A stretch of 64,000 nucleotides of DNA from Coriobacteriia bacterium. Its GTDB lineage: Bacteria > Actinomycetota > Coriobacteriia > Anaerosomatales > Anaerosomataceae. Under the pieces are notes generated by a model that did not search any database, was not told the DNA's origin, and saw nothing but the letters and a program-made list of their open reading frames with translations. Each line of letters opens with the position of its first letter. Positions within the stretch are counted from its first letter, which is position 1. The stretch spans positions 124,001 through 188,000 of the forward strand of contig JAUSBY010000011.1 of the NCBI GenBank assembly GCA_030651765.1, in the 5' to 3' direction. The position numbers were made by a program, and so were the translations under genes. Shown piece after piece: positions 42,655 to 51,666 of the stretch.

Positions 42655-44096
42655 GCCTCGTCACTGCCATCGACCTGGTTGCGGCGCTGGCGTTTCTCGG
42701 AGCGTTCGCCGCCGCGCTCGCGATCAGGTCCCACACCCGTGGTGTGGGCGCCAGTCTGAAGTACCTGCTGATGGCCGGCGTGGGCCTGTACCTGTTCGTG
42801 AGTGTGTCGAATGTGCTTGAACACGCCGGCATCACCTCCGCTCTCGACGCGTACGAGGACTTCGCCGAGGTCCTCTTCGTGCCGCTGGTCGCGTACGCCC
42901 TGTACGCTCGTTCCACCTCGGAGCAGCTGATTGCTGCGGAGAGCGCCGAGCGGTGCGCGCGCAACGAGCACTCGCTGCTTATGAGTGTTGTCGAGGCTAC
43001 GCCGGCGGGAATCCTCGTCGCGAATGGGGACGGAGACGTCTCGCTTGCTAACGACGAGGCGCGCCGGATCGTCGGGCTGTTGCAGCAGGCGATGGGCGGC
43101 GAGTCGCCCGGTGCGGACCCGGTCCTCGAGCTTTCGGCCATCGTCCGGTCGGCTCCCGTGCCCGGGCTGCTGGTCTCGATCGGGGAGGAGTCCGCACGGA
43201 CCTGGATCTCGGTGAGGGCCATGCCGCTCGGCACCGAGGATACGGACGTCGCGCGCGCGGTCGTCGTGCTCGAAGACGTGACCGAGCGCGTGCTGACCGA
43301 GCGCGAACTCGAGGGGTACCGGCTGGACCTGGAGCAGCTCGTGGACCGCAGGACAGGCGAGTTGCTTGAGGTGAACCGTGAGCTCGAAGAGGCCAACCAG
43401 TCGAGGCAACGCTTCCTCGCCAACATGAGCCACGAACTTCGGACGCCGCTGAACTCCATCATCGGTTTCACAGACCTGCTCCTGCGCGAGCTGCCGGGTC
43501 CGGTGACCTACGAGCAGCGCATCCAGCTCGGGATGGTGAAGGAGTCGAGCGCTCAACTGCTGGGACTCGTCGATGACGTGCTCGAACTCGCGCGGGTTGA
43601 GTCGGGCCACGGTGTCGTCACGCTCTCGGAGATCGAATTGGGTGCCAGGATCTGTGCGCTCATCGCGTCGATGAGCGCACTTGCCGAGGTCAGAGGCGTC
43701 CGGCTCGCATGTGACCACCCTGATGACGTGGTGGTCATGACCGACACGGACAAGCTCGGACAGATCGTCAGGAATCTCGTTTCCAACGCTATCAAGTTCA
43801 CCGACCGTGAAGGCTCTGTCACGGTCAGCGTAGTCGCGCGGGCAGACGCGGTGGCCATAGCCGTGGCCGACACTGGGATCGGCGTCGCGCCGGAGGATCA
43901 GGAGCGCATCTTCGAGGCGTTCCAGCAGGTTGACTCCACAGACCGGGCCAGGCCGCAGGGCACCGGTCTGGGTCTGGCCATCTGCAGGGAGCTCAGCGAG
44001 CTGCTCGGCTACCGGATGATCGTGGAGAGCACGCCGGGTGAGGGCTCGACATTCACGCTGCTGATCCCGCCCGCAGAACTGGTTGACCGAACCTGA
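42651..44096 (+). CDS. Membrane sensor histidine kinase (PAS-type)
   Basis: A 481-residue protein: three N-terminal helices (about 5-90), a PAS-like domain (about 110-215), a coiled coil (ERELEGYRLDLEQLV), then HisKA with H261 in MSHELRTPLNSIIGF and HATPase boxes NLVSNAIKF (N), VADTGIGVAPEDQERIFEAF (G1) and GTGLGLAI (G2). No response regulator is adjacent, so it is an orphan kinase. It is coupled to the small membrane protein upstream. Confidence 0.92.
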   Translation: MSLVTAIDLVAALAFLGAFAAALAIRSHTRGVGASLKYLLMAGVGLYLFVSVSNVLEHAGITSALDAYEDFAEVLFVPLVAYALYARSTSEQLIAAESAERCARNEHSLLMSVVEATPAGILVANGDGDVSLANDEARRIVGLLQQAMGGESPGADPVLELSAIVRSAPVPGLLVSIGEESARTWISVRAMPLGTEDTDVARAVVVLEDVTERVLTERELEGYRLDLEQLVDRRTGELLEVNRELEEANQSRQRFLANMSHELRTPLNSIIGFTDLLLRELPGPVTYEQRIQLGMVKESSAQLLGLVDDVLELARVESGHGVVTLSEIELGARICALIASMSALAEVRGVRLACDHPDDVVVMTDTDKLGQIVRNLVSNAIKFTDREGSVTVSVVARADAVAIAVADTGIGVAPEDQERIFEAFQQVDSTDRARPQGTGLGLAICRELSELLGYRMIVESTPGEGSTFTLLIPPAELVDRT

Positions 44097-44162
44097 GCCT
44101 GATCCGTGGCGCGGGTCTGCCGATGCCGCTAGGATGGGGTGCGTCGGCGGGAAGGAGCGCGG

Positions 44163-45236
44163 TTGAGCGGGTCAGCGGGACTGGTCTCAGTCGGCATGAA
44201 CGAACGCGTCGCCGCGCTCGTAGCCGGGCACACTGAGAGCTGGAAGCCCGGGCGAGTCGTCCGCTCGGACCGGGGCTTCGTCTTCGTGATGACCGACGAC
44301 GGCGTGATGCTCGCGCGTCCGGCCACGAGGTTGCTCAAGGCGGCCGACGACGGCGGGCTTCCCGTGGTGGGCGACTGGGTGCTCATCGGCGGCGACGAGG
44401 CCGAGCCGCTCGTCGAGGTCGTTCTCGAGCGCACGACCTCGATCGTTCGCCGCGATCCCGGCAAGGCGGCACGCCTGCAGGTACTCGCGGCCAACGTCGA
44501 CCTTGTCCTCGTGACGCACCCCATCGCCGAGCCGCCCAACCTGTCTCGACTGGAGCGTGAACTCGCGCTCGTATGGGATAGCGGTGCGCGGCCGGTTCTC
44601 GTGCTGACCAAAGCGGACCTGAGCGGTGACGTCGAGGGCGCCATCGCCGCGGTCGGCGAGATCGCGCCGGGAGTCCCGGTACACGTCACGAGCGTGGTGA
44701 GCGGTCTCGGCCTGGACGAGTTGCGAGGGTACCTCGAGCACGACGAGACGCTTGCGCTCATCGGGCCGTCCGGGTCCGGCAAGTCTACGCTCGTCAACGC
44801 GCTGGCGGGGGAGGATCTGCAGCTCACCCGGGAGGTCCGGGTCTCGGACGGGCGCGGACGTCACACGACAGTGAGCCGCGAGCTCATTCCGCTTCCGGAC
44901 GGCGGTCTGATCATAGACACACCCGGGCTGCGTGCCGTGGGGATGTGGGACTCTGCCGATGGCATCGACCAGGCGTTCTCGGACATAGCCGAGTTGGCCT
45001 CAGCATGTCGCTTCCGCGACTGCACGCACTCGGGCGAGCCAGGCTGCGCGGTCGAGGCGGCAGTGGCACGTGGCGAACTGCCCGAGCGCCGCCTCGAGAG
45101 CTACCGCGAACTGCAGGCTGAGGTGCAGTTCGTGACCGAGCAGCTTGACGTGCGAGCCCGACAGGCACGCAAGCGCGAGGACAAGTTGCTCGGCCGGACG
45201 ATCAAGCGCTACTACCGCGACGGCGGCCGCAGGTAA
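44163..45236 (+). CDS. rsgA: Ribosome small subunit-dependent GTPase RsgA
   Basis: A 357-residue protein from TTG 44163, chosen because GAAGGAG is 5 bases upstream; an ATG at 44196 is possible. OB-fold (KPGRVVRSDRGFVFVMTDDG), then the permuted GTPase: TKADLS (G4), GPSGSGKSTLVNAL (G1, about 201-214), DTPGL (G3). The C-terminal zinc finger is CRFRDCTHSGEPGCAVEAAV. It helps mature the 30S subunit. Confidence 0.94.
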   Translation: MSGSAGLVSVGMNERVAALVAGHTESWKPGRVVRSDRGFVFVMTDDGVMLARPATRLLKAADDGGLPVVGDWVLIGGDEAEPLVEVVLERTTSIVRRDPGKAARLQVLAANVDLVLVTHPIAEPPNLSRLERELALVWDSGARPVLVLTKADLSGDVEGAIAAVGEIAPGVPVHVTSVVSGLGLDELRGYLEHDETLALIGPSGSGKSTLVNALAGEDLQLTREVRVSDGRGRHTTVSRELIPLPDGGLIIDTPGLRAVGMWDSADGIDQAFSDIAELASACRFRDCTHSGEPGCAVEAAVARGELPERRLESYRELQAEVQFVTEQLDVRARQARKREDKLLGRTIKRYYRDGGRR

Positions 45237-45241
45237 CGGCT

Positions 45242-46078
45242 CTAGCGCACCCGGTAGACGTCTCGTGCGACGAGGGCAGCGAGCGCGAACAACAGGTTCG
45301 CGGACATCCACCCCATCTCGAGCAGGGTGCTCGATCCGGCGCCGGACCAGTCCGCGTACGAGTAGAGCGAGTCGACCACCGAGAACACGAGCGCACCAAC
45401 CACGACTATCCACCATGGCCACGCGAGTCTTCCGGCGCCAAGCCGCATGATGACGATCGCAAGGGTCATTGCCGGGGCGAGCATGAAGAACACGTCACCG
45501 AGCGGGTAGAGCGTGCTGATGACCAGCCCCCAGGTGCCCAGCTCTTCGACTCCGGCCGCAAAGATGTAGGGCTTGAGCAGCAGGAAGTACATAGCTGCAG
45601 CAGCCACGACGGAGATGACAGCGCCGATGATCAAAGGCGTGCGCAGGTCGGTGATCGACCGGTAGGACCGGACGGCCAGCACCATCGCGATGAAGAAGAA
45701 GGCGTACTCGAGGGTGTAGAAGACATCCGCGACACTCGGGTACGGGTCGAGTCCGAGGTGCAGGTCGAGAATCGTCCACGCGATGTCTCCGACTGCGTAC
45801 GCAGTCACGCCCAGACCCACGAATAGCCACTGCTTGCCGACGTGCTGCCCCCACCCGATGCGCAGGGCCACGAAGATGATCACCAGGGCGAACAGGATCT
45901 GCAGCGATGTGCCGAACCAGTAGGACGCCGCGTATGCCGCGTCCGAAAGGGCCCCGGCATACATCTGCACGCTCAGGAGGGCGAACAGGCTGACAAGCGC
46001 GATGAGGGCACCGCCGGTAAGTATCGTTCCGGCCGAGAGCGCACGTGGGGTCCGGGAGCGAGCGGTGGTCGCGGTCAT
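45242..46078 (-). CDS. Eight-to-nine-helix membrane protein, sensor-like
   Basis: A 278-residue protein almost entirely of membrane helices. The block AVGDIAWTILDLHLGLDPYPSVADVFYTLEYAFFF, with charged residues inside helices, resembles the N-terminal sensory membrane region seen in some GGDEF and PAS proteins, but no output domain follows. The ATG overlaps the stop of a small gene upstream (TGATG), so the two are coupled. Function unknown. Confidence 0.72.
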   Translation of the reverse strand: MTATTARSRTPRALSAGTILTGGALIALVSLFALLSVQMYAGALSDAAYAASYWFGTSLQILFALVIIFVALRIGWGQHVGKQWLFVGLGVTAYAVGDIAWTILDLHLGLDPYPSVADVFYTLEYAFFFIAMVLAVRSYRSITDLRTPLIIGAVISVVAAAAMYFLLLKPYIFAAGVEELGTWGLVISTLYPLGDVFFMLAPAMTLAIVIMRLGAGRLAWPWWIVVVGALVFSVVDSLYSYADWSGAGSSTLLEMGWMSANLLFALAALVARDVYRVR

Positions 46079-46305
46079 CAGAGCCCCCTCTCGATGTCAG
46101 CGAGCAACTGGTCTACCACGGCGGTGGGGGCTACTGGCCCGAGCAGGCGACGGACGTTCGCCTCGAGGGCGGGGAAGTCGGACGGCGTGAGGTCGTCTGT
46201 GGTCTTGCCGAGTGAAAGGGCGGTCGCCCTGACGCACGTGTCGGCCACCGTATCGCCCACGTACGGGCCGAGTGTCGAGACGATGCGATCAGACAGTGTG
46301 GACAC
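46078..46305 (-). CDS. Small soluble protein, unknown
   Basis: A 75-residue protein from GTG 46305 (GAGGGGG upstream): MSTLSDRIVSTLGPYVGDTV, ending in TAVVDQLLADIERGL. It is predicted helical with no cysteines and no membrane segment. It is coupled to the following membrane protein by a stop-start overlap, so it may be its cytoplasmic partner. No family name known to me. Confidence 0.68.
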   Translation of the reverse strand: MSTLSDRIVSTLGPYVGDTVADTCVRATALSLGKTTDDLTPSDFPALEANVRRLLGPVAPTAVVDQLLADIERGL

Positions 46306-46440
46306 GGCTCCCCCTCGATTCGTCCCCGCTTGGCCGTCCCCTAGCCCACTACGACCCGGGTCGTGAAACCAGTCACTTATGGATTGTGTCCAAGCATGAA
46401 GATACTGTCAACGCGACACGGCGACGGGGTTGCCACAGCG

Positions 46441-46468
46441 CACTCTAGCGCAGTAGAGTGCTAGAGTG
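46441..46468. promoter_or_regulatory. Repeat-rich promoter region of hisG
   Basis: CACTCTA (46441-46447) is inverted as TAGAGTG at 46454-46460 and again at 46462-46468. The first TAGAGT can act as -10 with TTGCCA (46430-46435) 18 bases upstream, so a repressor bound to the repeats would block it. Confidence 0.45.
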
Positions 46469-46496
46469 AACGCTGCCGCGCACCCAAGGAGACACC

Positions 46497-47369
46497 ATGC
46501 TGTCGATCGCCCTGCCCAAAGGAAGCCTCGAGGAGCAGACCCTCCTGCTGTTCGCCGAAGCCGACCTGCCGGTCAAGAAGTCCAGCCGCGAGTACAATCC
46601 CGTGATCGACGATCCGCGCATCGCACGCGTGAAGATCCTCCGCCCGCAGGAGATACCGCTGTATGTGGCCGACGGGCACTTCGACCTCGGCATCTCGGGG
46701 CATGATTGGGTGACCGAGTCGGGAGCCGACGTGGTCGAGGTGGCCGAGCTGCCGTATGCCAAGACAGGCGCCGGCGTCGTGAAGATGGTGCTCGCGGTAT
46801 GTGCCGACTCTGCCGTTCAGACCGCCGCGGATATTCCGCCAGGCAGCCGTGTCACAACCGAGTTTCCCAACGTGACGCGCGCGTTCTTCGAGCGGCTCGG
46901 CATCCCCGTGGAGGTGTCGTTCAGCTATGGCGCCACCGAGGCCAAGGTGCCCGAGCTCATGGATGCGCTGGTGGATCTGACCGAGACCGGCTCCACGCTC
47001 CGGCGCAACGGCCTTCGGATCGTGGATGTCATCCTCGAGTCCACGACGCGCCTGTTCGCGAGCCGCGATGCGTGGGAGGATCCGGTTCGGCGGCGCGCGA
47101 TCGAGGAGATCCGTACGCTGCTTCTCGGCGTGATCGAGGCACGCGGGCGGGTGCTGCTGTCCATGAACGTCGCGGCCGATCGGCTTCCCGCGGTGATCGC
47201 CGAGCTGCCGGCCATGAAGCGGCCTACGGTCAACCAGCTGTACGGCTCGGACGGCTACGAGATCATGACCGTGGCCGACAAGGCCACCGTGAACATCCTC
47301 ATCCCGCGACTGAAGGCCGCCGGGGCGGAGGATATACTTGAGATCCCGATCAGCAAGATCGTGCGGTAG
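46497..47369 (+). CDS. hisG: ATP phosphoribosyltransferase (HisG, long form)
   Basis: A 290-residue enzyme: MLSIALPKGSLEEQTLLLFAE at the start, then DLGISGHDWV and the PRPP loop region ETGSTLRRNGLRIVD. The last 75 residues are the regulatory HisG_C domain (LPAMKRPTVNQLYGSDGYEI), which gives histidine feedback. It is the first step of histidine synthesis. No other his genes are adjacent. Confidence 0.95.
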   Translation: MLSIALPKGSLEEQTLLLFAEADLPVKKSSREYNPVIDDPRIARVKILRPQEIPLYVADGHFDLGISGHDWVTESGADVVEVAELPYAKTGAGVVKMVLAVCADSAVQTAADIPPGSRVTTEFPNVTRAFFERLGIPVEVSFSYGATEAKVPELMDALVDLTETGSTLRRNGLRIVDVILESTTRLFASRDAWEDPVRRRAIEEIRTLLLGVIEARGRVLLSMNVAADRLPAVIAELPAMKRPTVNQLYGSDGYEIMTVADKATVNILIPRLKAAGAEDILEIPISKIVR

Positions 47370-47396
47370 CATCCGCCTGAGCCCGGAGGTCTCGAG

Positions 47397-47966
47397 ATGA
47401 AGAAGCGCCTCGGTCCGAGCGACCGCCTGTACCCGATGCCGGCCTCCCTCATCTGCGGCGGCACCATCGAAGAAGCCGATGCGTGCGCGGTCGCCTGGAT
47501 GGGCATCTGCGCCACGAACCCGCCACGGGTGGCCGTCGCCCTGCGTGAGAGTCGCCGCACGCTCGAACTCATCCGCGCCACCGGTACCTTCACCGTGAAC
47601 ACTCCGCGTGCCGACGACGCGGCTTTCGCTGACTTCTTCGGCATCGTGTCGGGTCACCAGCGCGACAAGTTCGCGGAGAGTGGCTGGACGCTCGAGCCGT
47701 CGGCCCTCGTCGAGGCACCGCGCATCACCGAGTGCCCGTACCAGCTCGAGTGCCGCGTCGAGCAGGAGGTCGAGCTCGGCAGCCACGTGCTCCTGATCGC
47801 CGAGGTCGTGGAGAGCCACGCTGAAGAGGGTGTACTCGATGCGACCGGAGACAAGGTCGACGTGGCGCTCCTCGATCCGCTCGTCTACATCGCGGGCAGC
47901 CGGGAGTACCGGCGGCTCGGTGAGAAAGTGGCCGATGCGTACACGATCGGCAAGACGATCGGCTAG
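47397..47966 (+). CDS. Flavin reductase-like FMN-binding protein
   Basis: A 189-residue protein of the flavin reductase domain family: YPMPASLICGGTIEEADACAVAWMGICATNPPRVAVALR is the FMN-binding start and GTFTVNTPRADDAAFADFFG the second conserved block. It lacks any helper domain. It is 27 bases after hisG, behind GGAGG, and could share its transcript. Members reduce flavins or act as flavodoxin-like redox proteins. Confidence 0.87.
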   Translation: MKKRLGPSDRLYPMPASLICGGTIEEADACAVAWMGICATNPPRVAVALRESRRTLELIRATGTFTVNTPRADDAAFADFFGIVSGHQRDKFAESGWTLEPSALVEAPRITECPYQLECRVEQEVELGSHVLLIAEVVESHAEEGVLDATGDKVDVALLDPLVYIAGSREYRRLGEKVADAYTIGKTIG

Positions 47967-48072
47967 GGCGCGACCGTACGTGGAGAGTGTCTCGTCACGA
48001 GATGGGGCATACATCTCGCGTGCGCTGCAAAACGCCGCGCACGGAGAATCGAGGATCGAGGAGGGGACTTGT

Positions 48073-49575
48073 ATGGGTCGTCATAGACGCTTGATCTCTG
48101 TGCTGGTTGCTGCGTCACTGGTGCTTGCCGTGACGCCGGCGATCGCATCGGCCGTCACGGCAACCGCCGTGCCGTTGCCGGACATGTACGAGGATGCCGA
48201 TGACGTAGCGTTGACCGCGCCGGCGATGCCGGCGGAGTCGCTGCACACGTTTCATACCGATGCCGATGTCGACTGGATGAAGTTCACCGTTGAGGACACG
48301 TCGACACCCGTGATCCTCGACACGGTTCGTGTCGCCGGTGGTGGCCAGGGCGACATGACCATGCGCCTCTACGACGCCGGAGGCCCCATGGCCCTGCTCG
48401 CCACAGACGACGACTACGACACGAACTGGGGCACCTACGACGAGTTGATCTACTTCATCGCTCCGGAGCCTGGCACCTACTACGTCGAACTGACGACGGA
48501 CAACCCGATGGCCTACATTCTGCGCCGCTCGACGGGTATCGCGCGCAGGATAGCCGGAGACAATCGGTACGCCACGTCCGTCGCGGTCTCCCAGCGTCTC
48601 CGCAGCGAGACCGATCATCCGTGGTGGGGAACCGACTACAGCCCCGATGCGATCGTGGTGGCAAGCGGAGAGAACTACCCGGACGCGCTTGCCGGCGTTG
48701 TGCTCGCCTCGTATCACGAGTCGGTCCTGCTGCTCACACGAGGGGGAACGCTTCCGGCCGAGACCATGGCCGAGATCGAGCGACTCGGGCAGAGCGCGTT
48801 TTGGGATCAGGCCGAATTCGAGGTCATCATCCTCGGCGGCGAGACAGCGGTGAGCGCCGATGTCGAGGAGGAGATCGCGTCGCTCAGGTCCGTCACACAG
48901 GTGACGCGCATCGCGGGAGTCGATCGGCACGAGACCGCGGCGCTGATCGCTGAAGAGGCGGATGACTACTACGGTCTCGGCACCACCGCGTTCATCGTGA
49001 GTGGCCGGAACTTCCCGGATGCCCTGGCTGCCGGGCCGGTTGCAGCATACGCCGGTGGCGTGGTGCTCACGACCGAGAAGGACGCGCTACCCGAGGCGAC
49101 CGCCGATGCGATCGAGGCTCTGGGTCTGACCACATGCTTCGTGGTCGGTGGTGACGCCGTGATCTCTGATGACGTCATCGACGAGATCGAAGCCCTGACG
49201 GGCTCGCCTACGGTTGAGCGCATCGCCGGTGACAACCGTTACGAGACCGGTTACCTGGTCGCCAAGAAGGGCGTCGACGACTACGGCATGAACGGCGTTG
49301 CCGACAACGTCGATTACGGCGAGTGGAACGGCCAGAGTGCGGTCCTCGTGTCCGGCGAGAACTTCCCGGATGCGCTTTCCGCAGGCGTGATGTGCTGGTA
49401 CATGGGCAGTCCGATGCTGCTCACGCATCCGGCGATGCTCTCCGCCGATGTCGAGACGTTCCTCGATGAGTATGGCCCGACCGCCGAGCCGAGCTACGTC
49501 GTCGGTGGCGAGGCGGCACTCGGCACCGCGGCGTTTGATGCATTCAATGCTTACTGGTTGAACTGGCTGCCGTAG
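48073..49575 (+). CDS. Secreted PPC-like protein with CWB2 repeats
   Basis: A 500-residue protein; ATG 48073 follows GAGGAGGGG. Signal peptide to about residue 26; residues 30-150 form a pre-peptidase C-like beta sandwich (DADVDWMKFTVEDTSTPVILDT...PGTYYVELTT). Three CWB2 modules fill the rest, with RIAGDNRYATSVAVSQRL, SGENYPDALAGVVL and ILGGETAVSADV. No catalytic domain is seen. It is likely to be a surface-layer or adhesive protein. Confidence 0.86.
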   Translation: MGRHRRLISVLVAASLVLAVTPAIASAVTATAVPLPDMYEDADDVALTAPAMPAESLHTFHTDADVDWMKFTVEDTSTPVILDTVRVAGGGQGDMTMRLYDAGGPMALLATDDDYDTNWGTYDELIYFIAPEPGTYYVELTTDNPMAYILRRSTGIARRIAGDNRYATSVAVSQRLRSETDHPWWGTDYSPDAIVVASGENYPDALAGVVLASYHESVLLLTRGGTLPAETMAEIERLGQSAFWDQAEFEVIILGGETAVSADVEEEIASLRSVTQVTRIAGVDRHETAALIAEEADDYYGLGTTAFIVSGRNFPDALAAGPVAAYAGGVVLTTEKDALPEATADAIEALGLTTCFVVGGDAVISDDVIDEIEALTGSPTVERIAGDNRYETGYLVAKKGVDDYGMNGVADNVDYGEWNGQSAVLVSGENFPDALSAGVMCWYMGSPMLLTHPAMLSADVETFLDEYGPTAEPSYVVGGEAALGTAAFDAFNAYWLNWLP

Positions 49576-49600
49576 GCTGTCACAGGTTCACCCCGAAACG

Positions 49601-49634
49601 GAAGAAGGGCCGCCCCCGCGGGCGGCCCTTCTTC
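49601..49634. terminator. Strong bidirectional terminator
   Basis: GAAGAAGGGCCGCCC (49601-49615) is perfectly inverted at 49620-49634 around CCGC. On both strands the stem ends in TTCTTC. It separates the CWB2 gene from the convergent HAD gene. Confidence 0.85.
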
Positions 49635-49650
49635 ACATCCGAAACAGGTG

Positions 49651-50310
49651 TCAGCCGAGCCGGGCGAGAAGCGCTTCGAGTGTCGAGTCGGCAAGCGATG
49701 GCACGCAGATGTCAGCTGCCGAGTAGTCCTCGTGCGCCAGGAGCGGGTTGGGTACGGCCACGCAGCGCATGCCCGCAGCCTTCGCGGCCACGACGCCGTG
49801 GAGCGAGTCTTCGAGGGCGACCACGTGCTCCGGCGTCATGCCGAGAGCCGCGACAGCGCGCGTGTAGAGTTCGGGATCCGGCTTCGTCCTCGTCACGTCG
49901 TCTCGCGTGATGACCGCCTCGAAGCGGTCCGCGATGCCGAGCCGCGTCAGGTGTCCCACCACCCATGCCCGGTCCGAGCTCGACGCGATGGCAAGCGGCA
50001 GGCCGAGGCGCCTCGCGTCGTCCAGCCGGTCGATCACGCCGGGGAGCGCCTGCAGCTGGTGGGCGCCCGCCAGCTCGGCCGCGCGGCGCTCGCGCTCGAT
50101 CGCCTCCCAGTCGTGACCGTTGCCGACGCGCTCGGCCAGCTCGGCGCCCGGGTCCCACTCGGCGTCCCACGTGCCGATGAGCGTCGCCCACTTCTCGAGC
50201 GGAAGTTCGTGGCCGAAGCGCGCGTAGAGATCCTGCCACGAGCGGACGGCGTTGGTCTCGCTCGCGATGATCAGGCCGTCGAAGTCGAAGACGAGTGCGC
50301 GGACGCTCAT
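49651..50310 (-). CDS. HAD-superfamily hydrolase, beta-phosphoglucomutase-like
   Basis: A 219-residue protein. HAD motif I is VFDFDGLIIASE (D9, D11), motif II ASSSDR, motif III TKPDPELY and motif IV EDSLHGVVAAKAAGM. A helical cap (about 15-80) places it in the beta-PGM/phosphatase-like subclass. The substrate is unknown. It lies 7 bases after the radical SAM gene and is likely cotranscribed. Confidence 0.9.
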   Translation of the reverse strand: MSVRALVFDFDGLIIASETNAVRSWQDLYARFGHELPLEKWATLIGTWDAEWDPGAELAERVGNGHDWEAIERERRAAELAGAHQLQALPGVIDRLDDARRLGLPLAIASSSDRAWVVGHLTRLGIADRFEAVITRDDVTRTKPDPELYTRAVAALGMTPEHVVALEDSLHGVVAAKAAGMRCVAVPNPLLAHEDYSAADICVPSLADSTLEALLARLG

Positions 50311-50317
50311 CAGCGGC

Positions 50318-51505
50318 CTACCCGCAGCCGCCCGGCACCGCGCACGGCGCACTCGGCGAGTGGCCCGCGGGGCGCCCGACCGGGATCGTGCGCGCCCGTT
50401 CGGGGTGCAGGATGCACGTGAGGTCCTCGGCCATGTAGTCGCCCTCGCGCTGCCATGCCTTGGCGCGGCAGCCACGGCAGATGCGCGAGTACTCGCAGTT
50501 CTCCGGCGCGCAGATGCCCGTGGACTCCTCGAGGTCGATCTCGTAGAGTGCGGCGGTGGCCTCGGCGAGACTCATCTCGCGGACGTTGCCCACCACCCAG
50601 TCCTGCGCGAACTGGCAGGGCATGATGCCACCCTCCGAGTTGATGTTCATGTGGCCTTTGCCCACGGGGCACGCGCTCATGATCTTGAGGCGCTCGAGGC
50701 CCTTGCTCACGTCCACGCCGCGCTCGATGAAGCGCTCGGCGATATACGGGATGACCGAGGGGATCGCGCCGATGTCGTACTCGAGCTTCACGTCGGGGTC
50801 GAGCATGTCGCTCACCACGAAGTCCGCGAGCTCGCGCCACTGTTCCACCGTTACGCGCGAGTCGTCCCCGCCTTCGCTGCGGCCGGCGGTGATGAGGTCG
50901 CAGATGTAGACGAGGCCGCAGTCGAGGTCCTTGGCCATTTGGATGATGTCGAAGATGTACGGCCACGTGTCCACCGAGAGCGCCGACTTGAGCACGACGC
51001 CCACGCCCTCGGCTCGAAGCGCCTTGATGGCCGAGACGACCCGCGCGTGCGTGCCGGGCACGCCTACCATCGCGTCGTGGAACTCGGCCGGGCCGTACAT
51101 CGAGGTGGCGATCCAGCGCACGCCGTACTCGGCAAGCCGCTTGGCCGCGGCTTCATCGATCATCGTGCAGTTGGTGGAGATCGTCGGGCGCACGCCCTGG
51201 GCGTTGACCTCGGCGAGGATCTCCCAGAAGTTGGGGCGCATCATCGGCTCGCCGCCCGAGAGGAAGACCACCGGCACGCCGGCTTCGCCCATGCGGTGCA
51301 CGAGATCGATCGTCTCCTCGTCGGAGAGTTGGTCCGGGAGCGCGTGACCGTCGGCAGCCATGTAGCAGTGGTCGCACAGCAGGTTGCAGCGGTTGGTGAT
51401 GTTCCAGATGACGTCGGACGGACGGCCGAGTTCTGCGGCCTTGAGCGCCTTGTTCTCGACGTCGGCCAGAGGACCGTCGAAGAAGAGCGAGCGGACGTGT
51501 GCCAT
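50318..51505 (-). CDS. Radical SAM-SPASM protein
   Basis: A 395-residue protein. The SAM cluster is C40-x3-C44-x2-C47 in ITNRCNLLCDHCYM, with SGGEPMMRPNFWEI next. The C-terminal SPASM-type part has CPVGKGHMNINSEGGIMPC and CEYSRICRGCRAKAW, ligands for extra [4Fe-4S] clusters. The closest-looking groups are AhbC/AhbD haem-synthesis and peptide-modifying enzymes. No short precursor peptide is evident next to it. The C-terminus ends in CAVPGGCG. A second gene for a HAD hydrolase follows. Confidence 0.87.
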   Translation of the reverse strand: MAHVRSLFFDGPLADVENKALKAAELGRPSDVIWNITNRCNLLCDHCYMAADGHALPDQLSDEETIDLVHRMGEAGVPVVFLSGGEPMMRPNFWEILAEVNAQGVRPTISTNCTMIDEAAAKRLAEYGVRWIATSMYGPAEFHDAMVGVPGTHARVVSAIKALRAEGVGVVLKSALSVDTWPYIFDIIQMAKDLDCGLVYICDLITAGRSEGGDDSRVTVEQWRELADFVVSDMLDPDVKLEYDIGAIPSVIPYIAERFIERGVDVSKGLERLKIMSACPVGKGHMNINSEGGIMPCQFAQDWVVGNVREMSLAEATAALYEIDLEESTGICAPENCEYSRICRGCRAKAWQREGDYMAEDLTCILHPERARTIPVGRPAGHSPSAPCAVPGGCG

Positions 51506-51666
51506 GCGGTGGGCCTCCTGGTAGAGGAGCGATGCGTGCTGCCGACGGAGCGGATGCGGCCCCGTGCCGACGAGGCGATTTAGCGAACCCTAACAGGGTA
51601 GCACCGTGCAAGAGGCGAGCCAAACGGGGGCGCGCAGTGATACGCTGCGGGAGGGAGGGACGAGCG

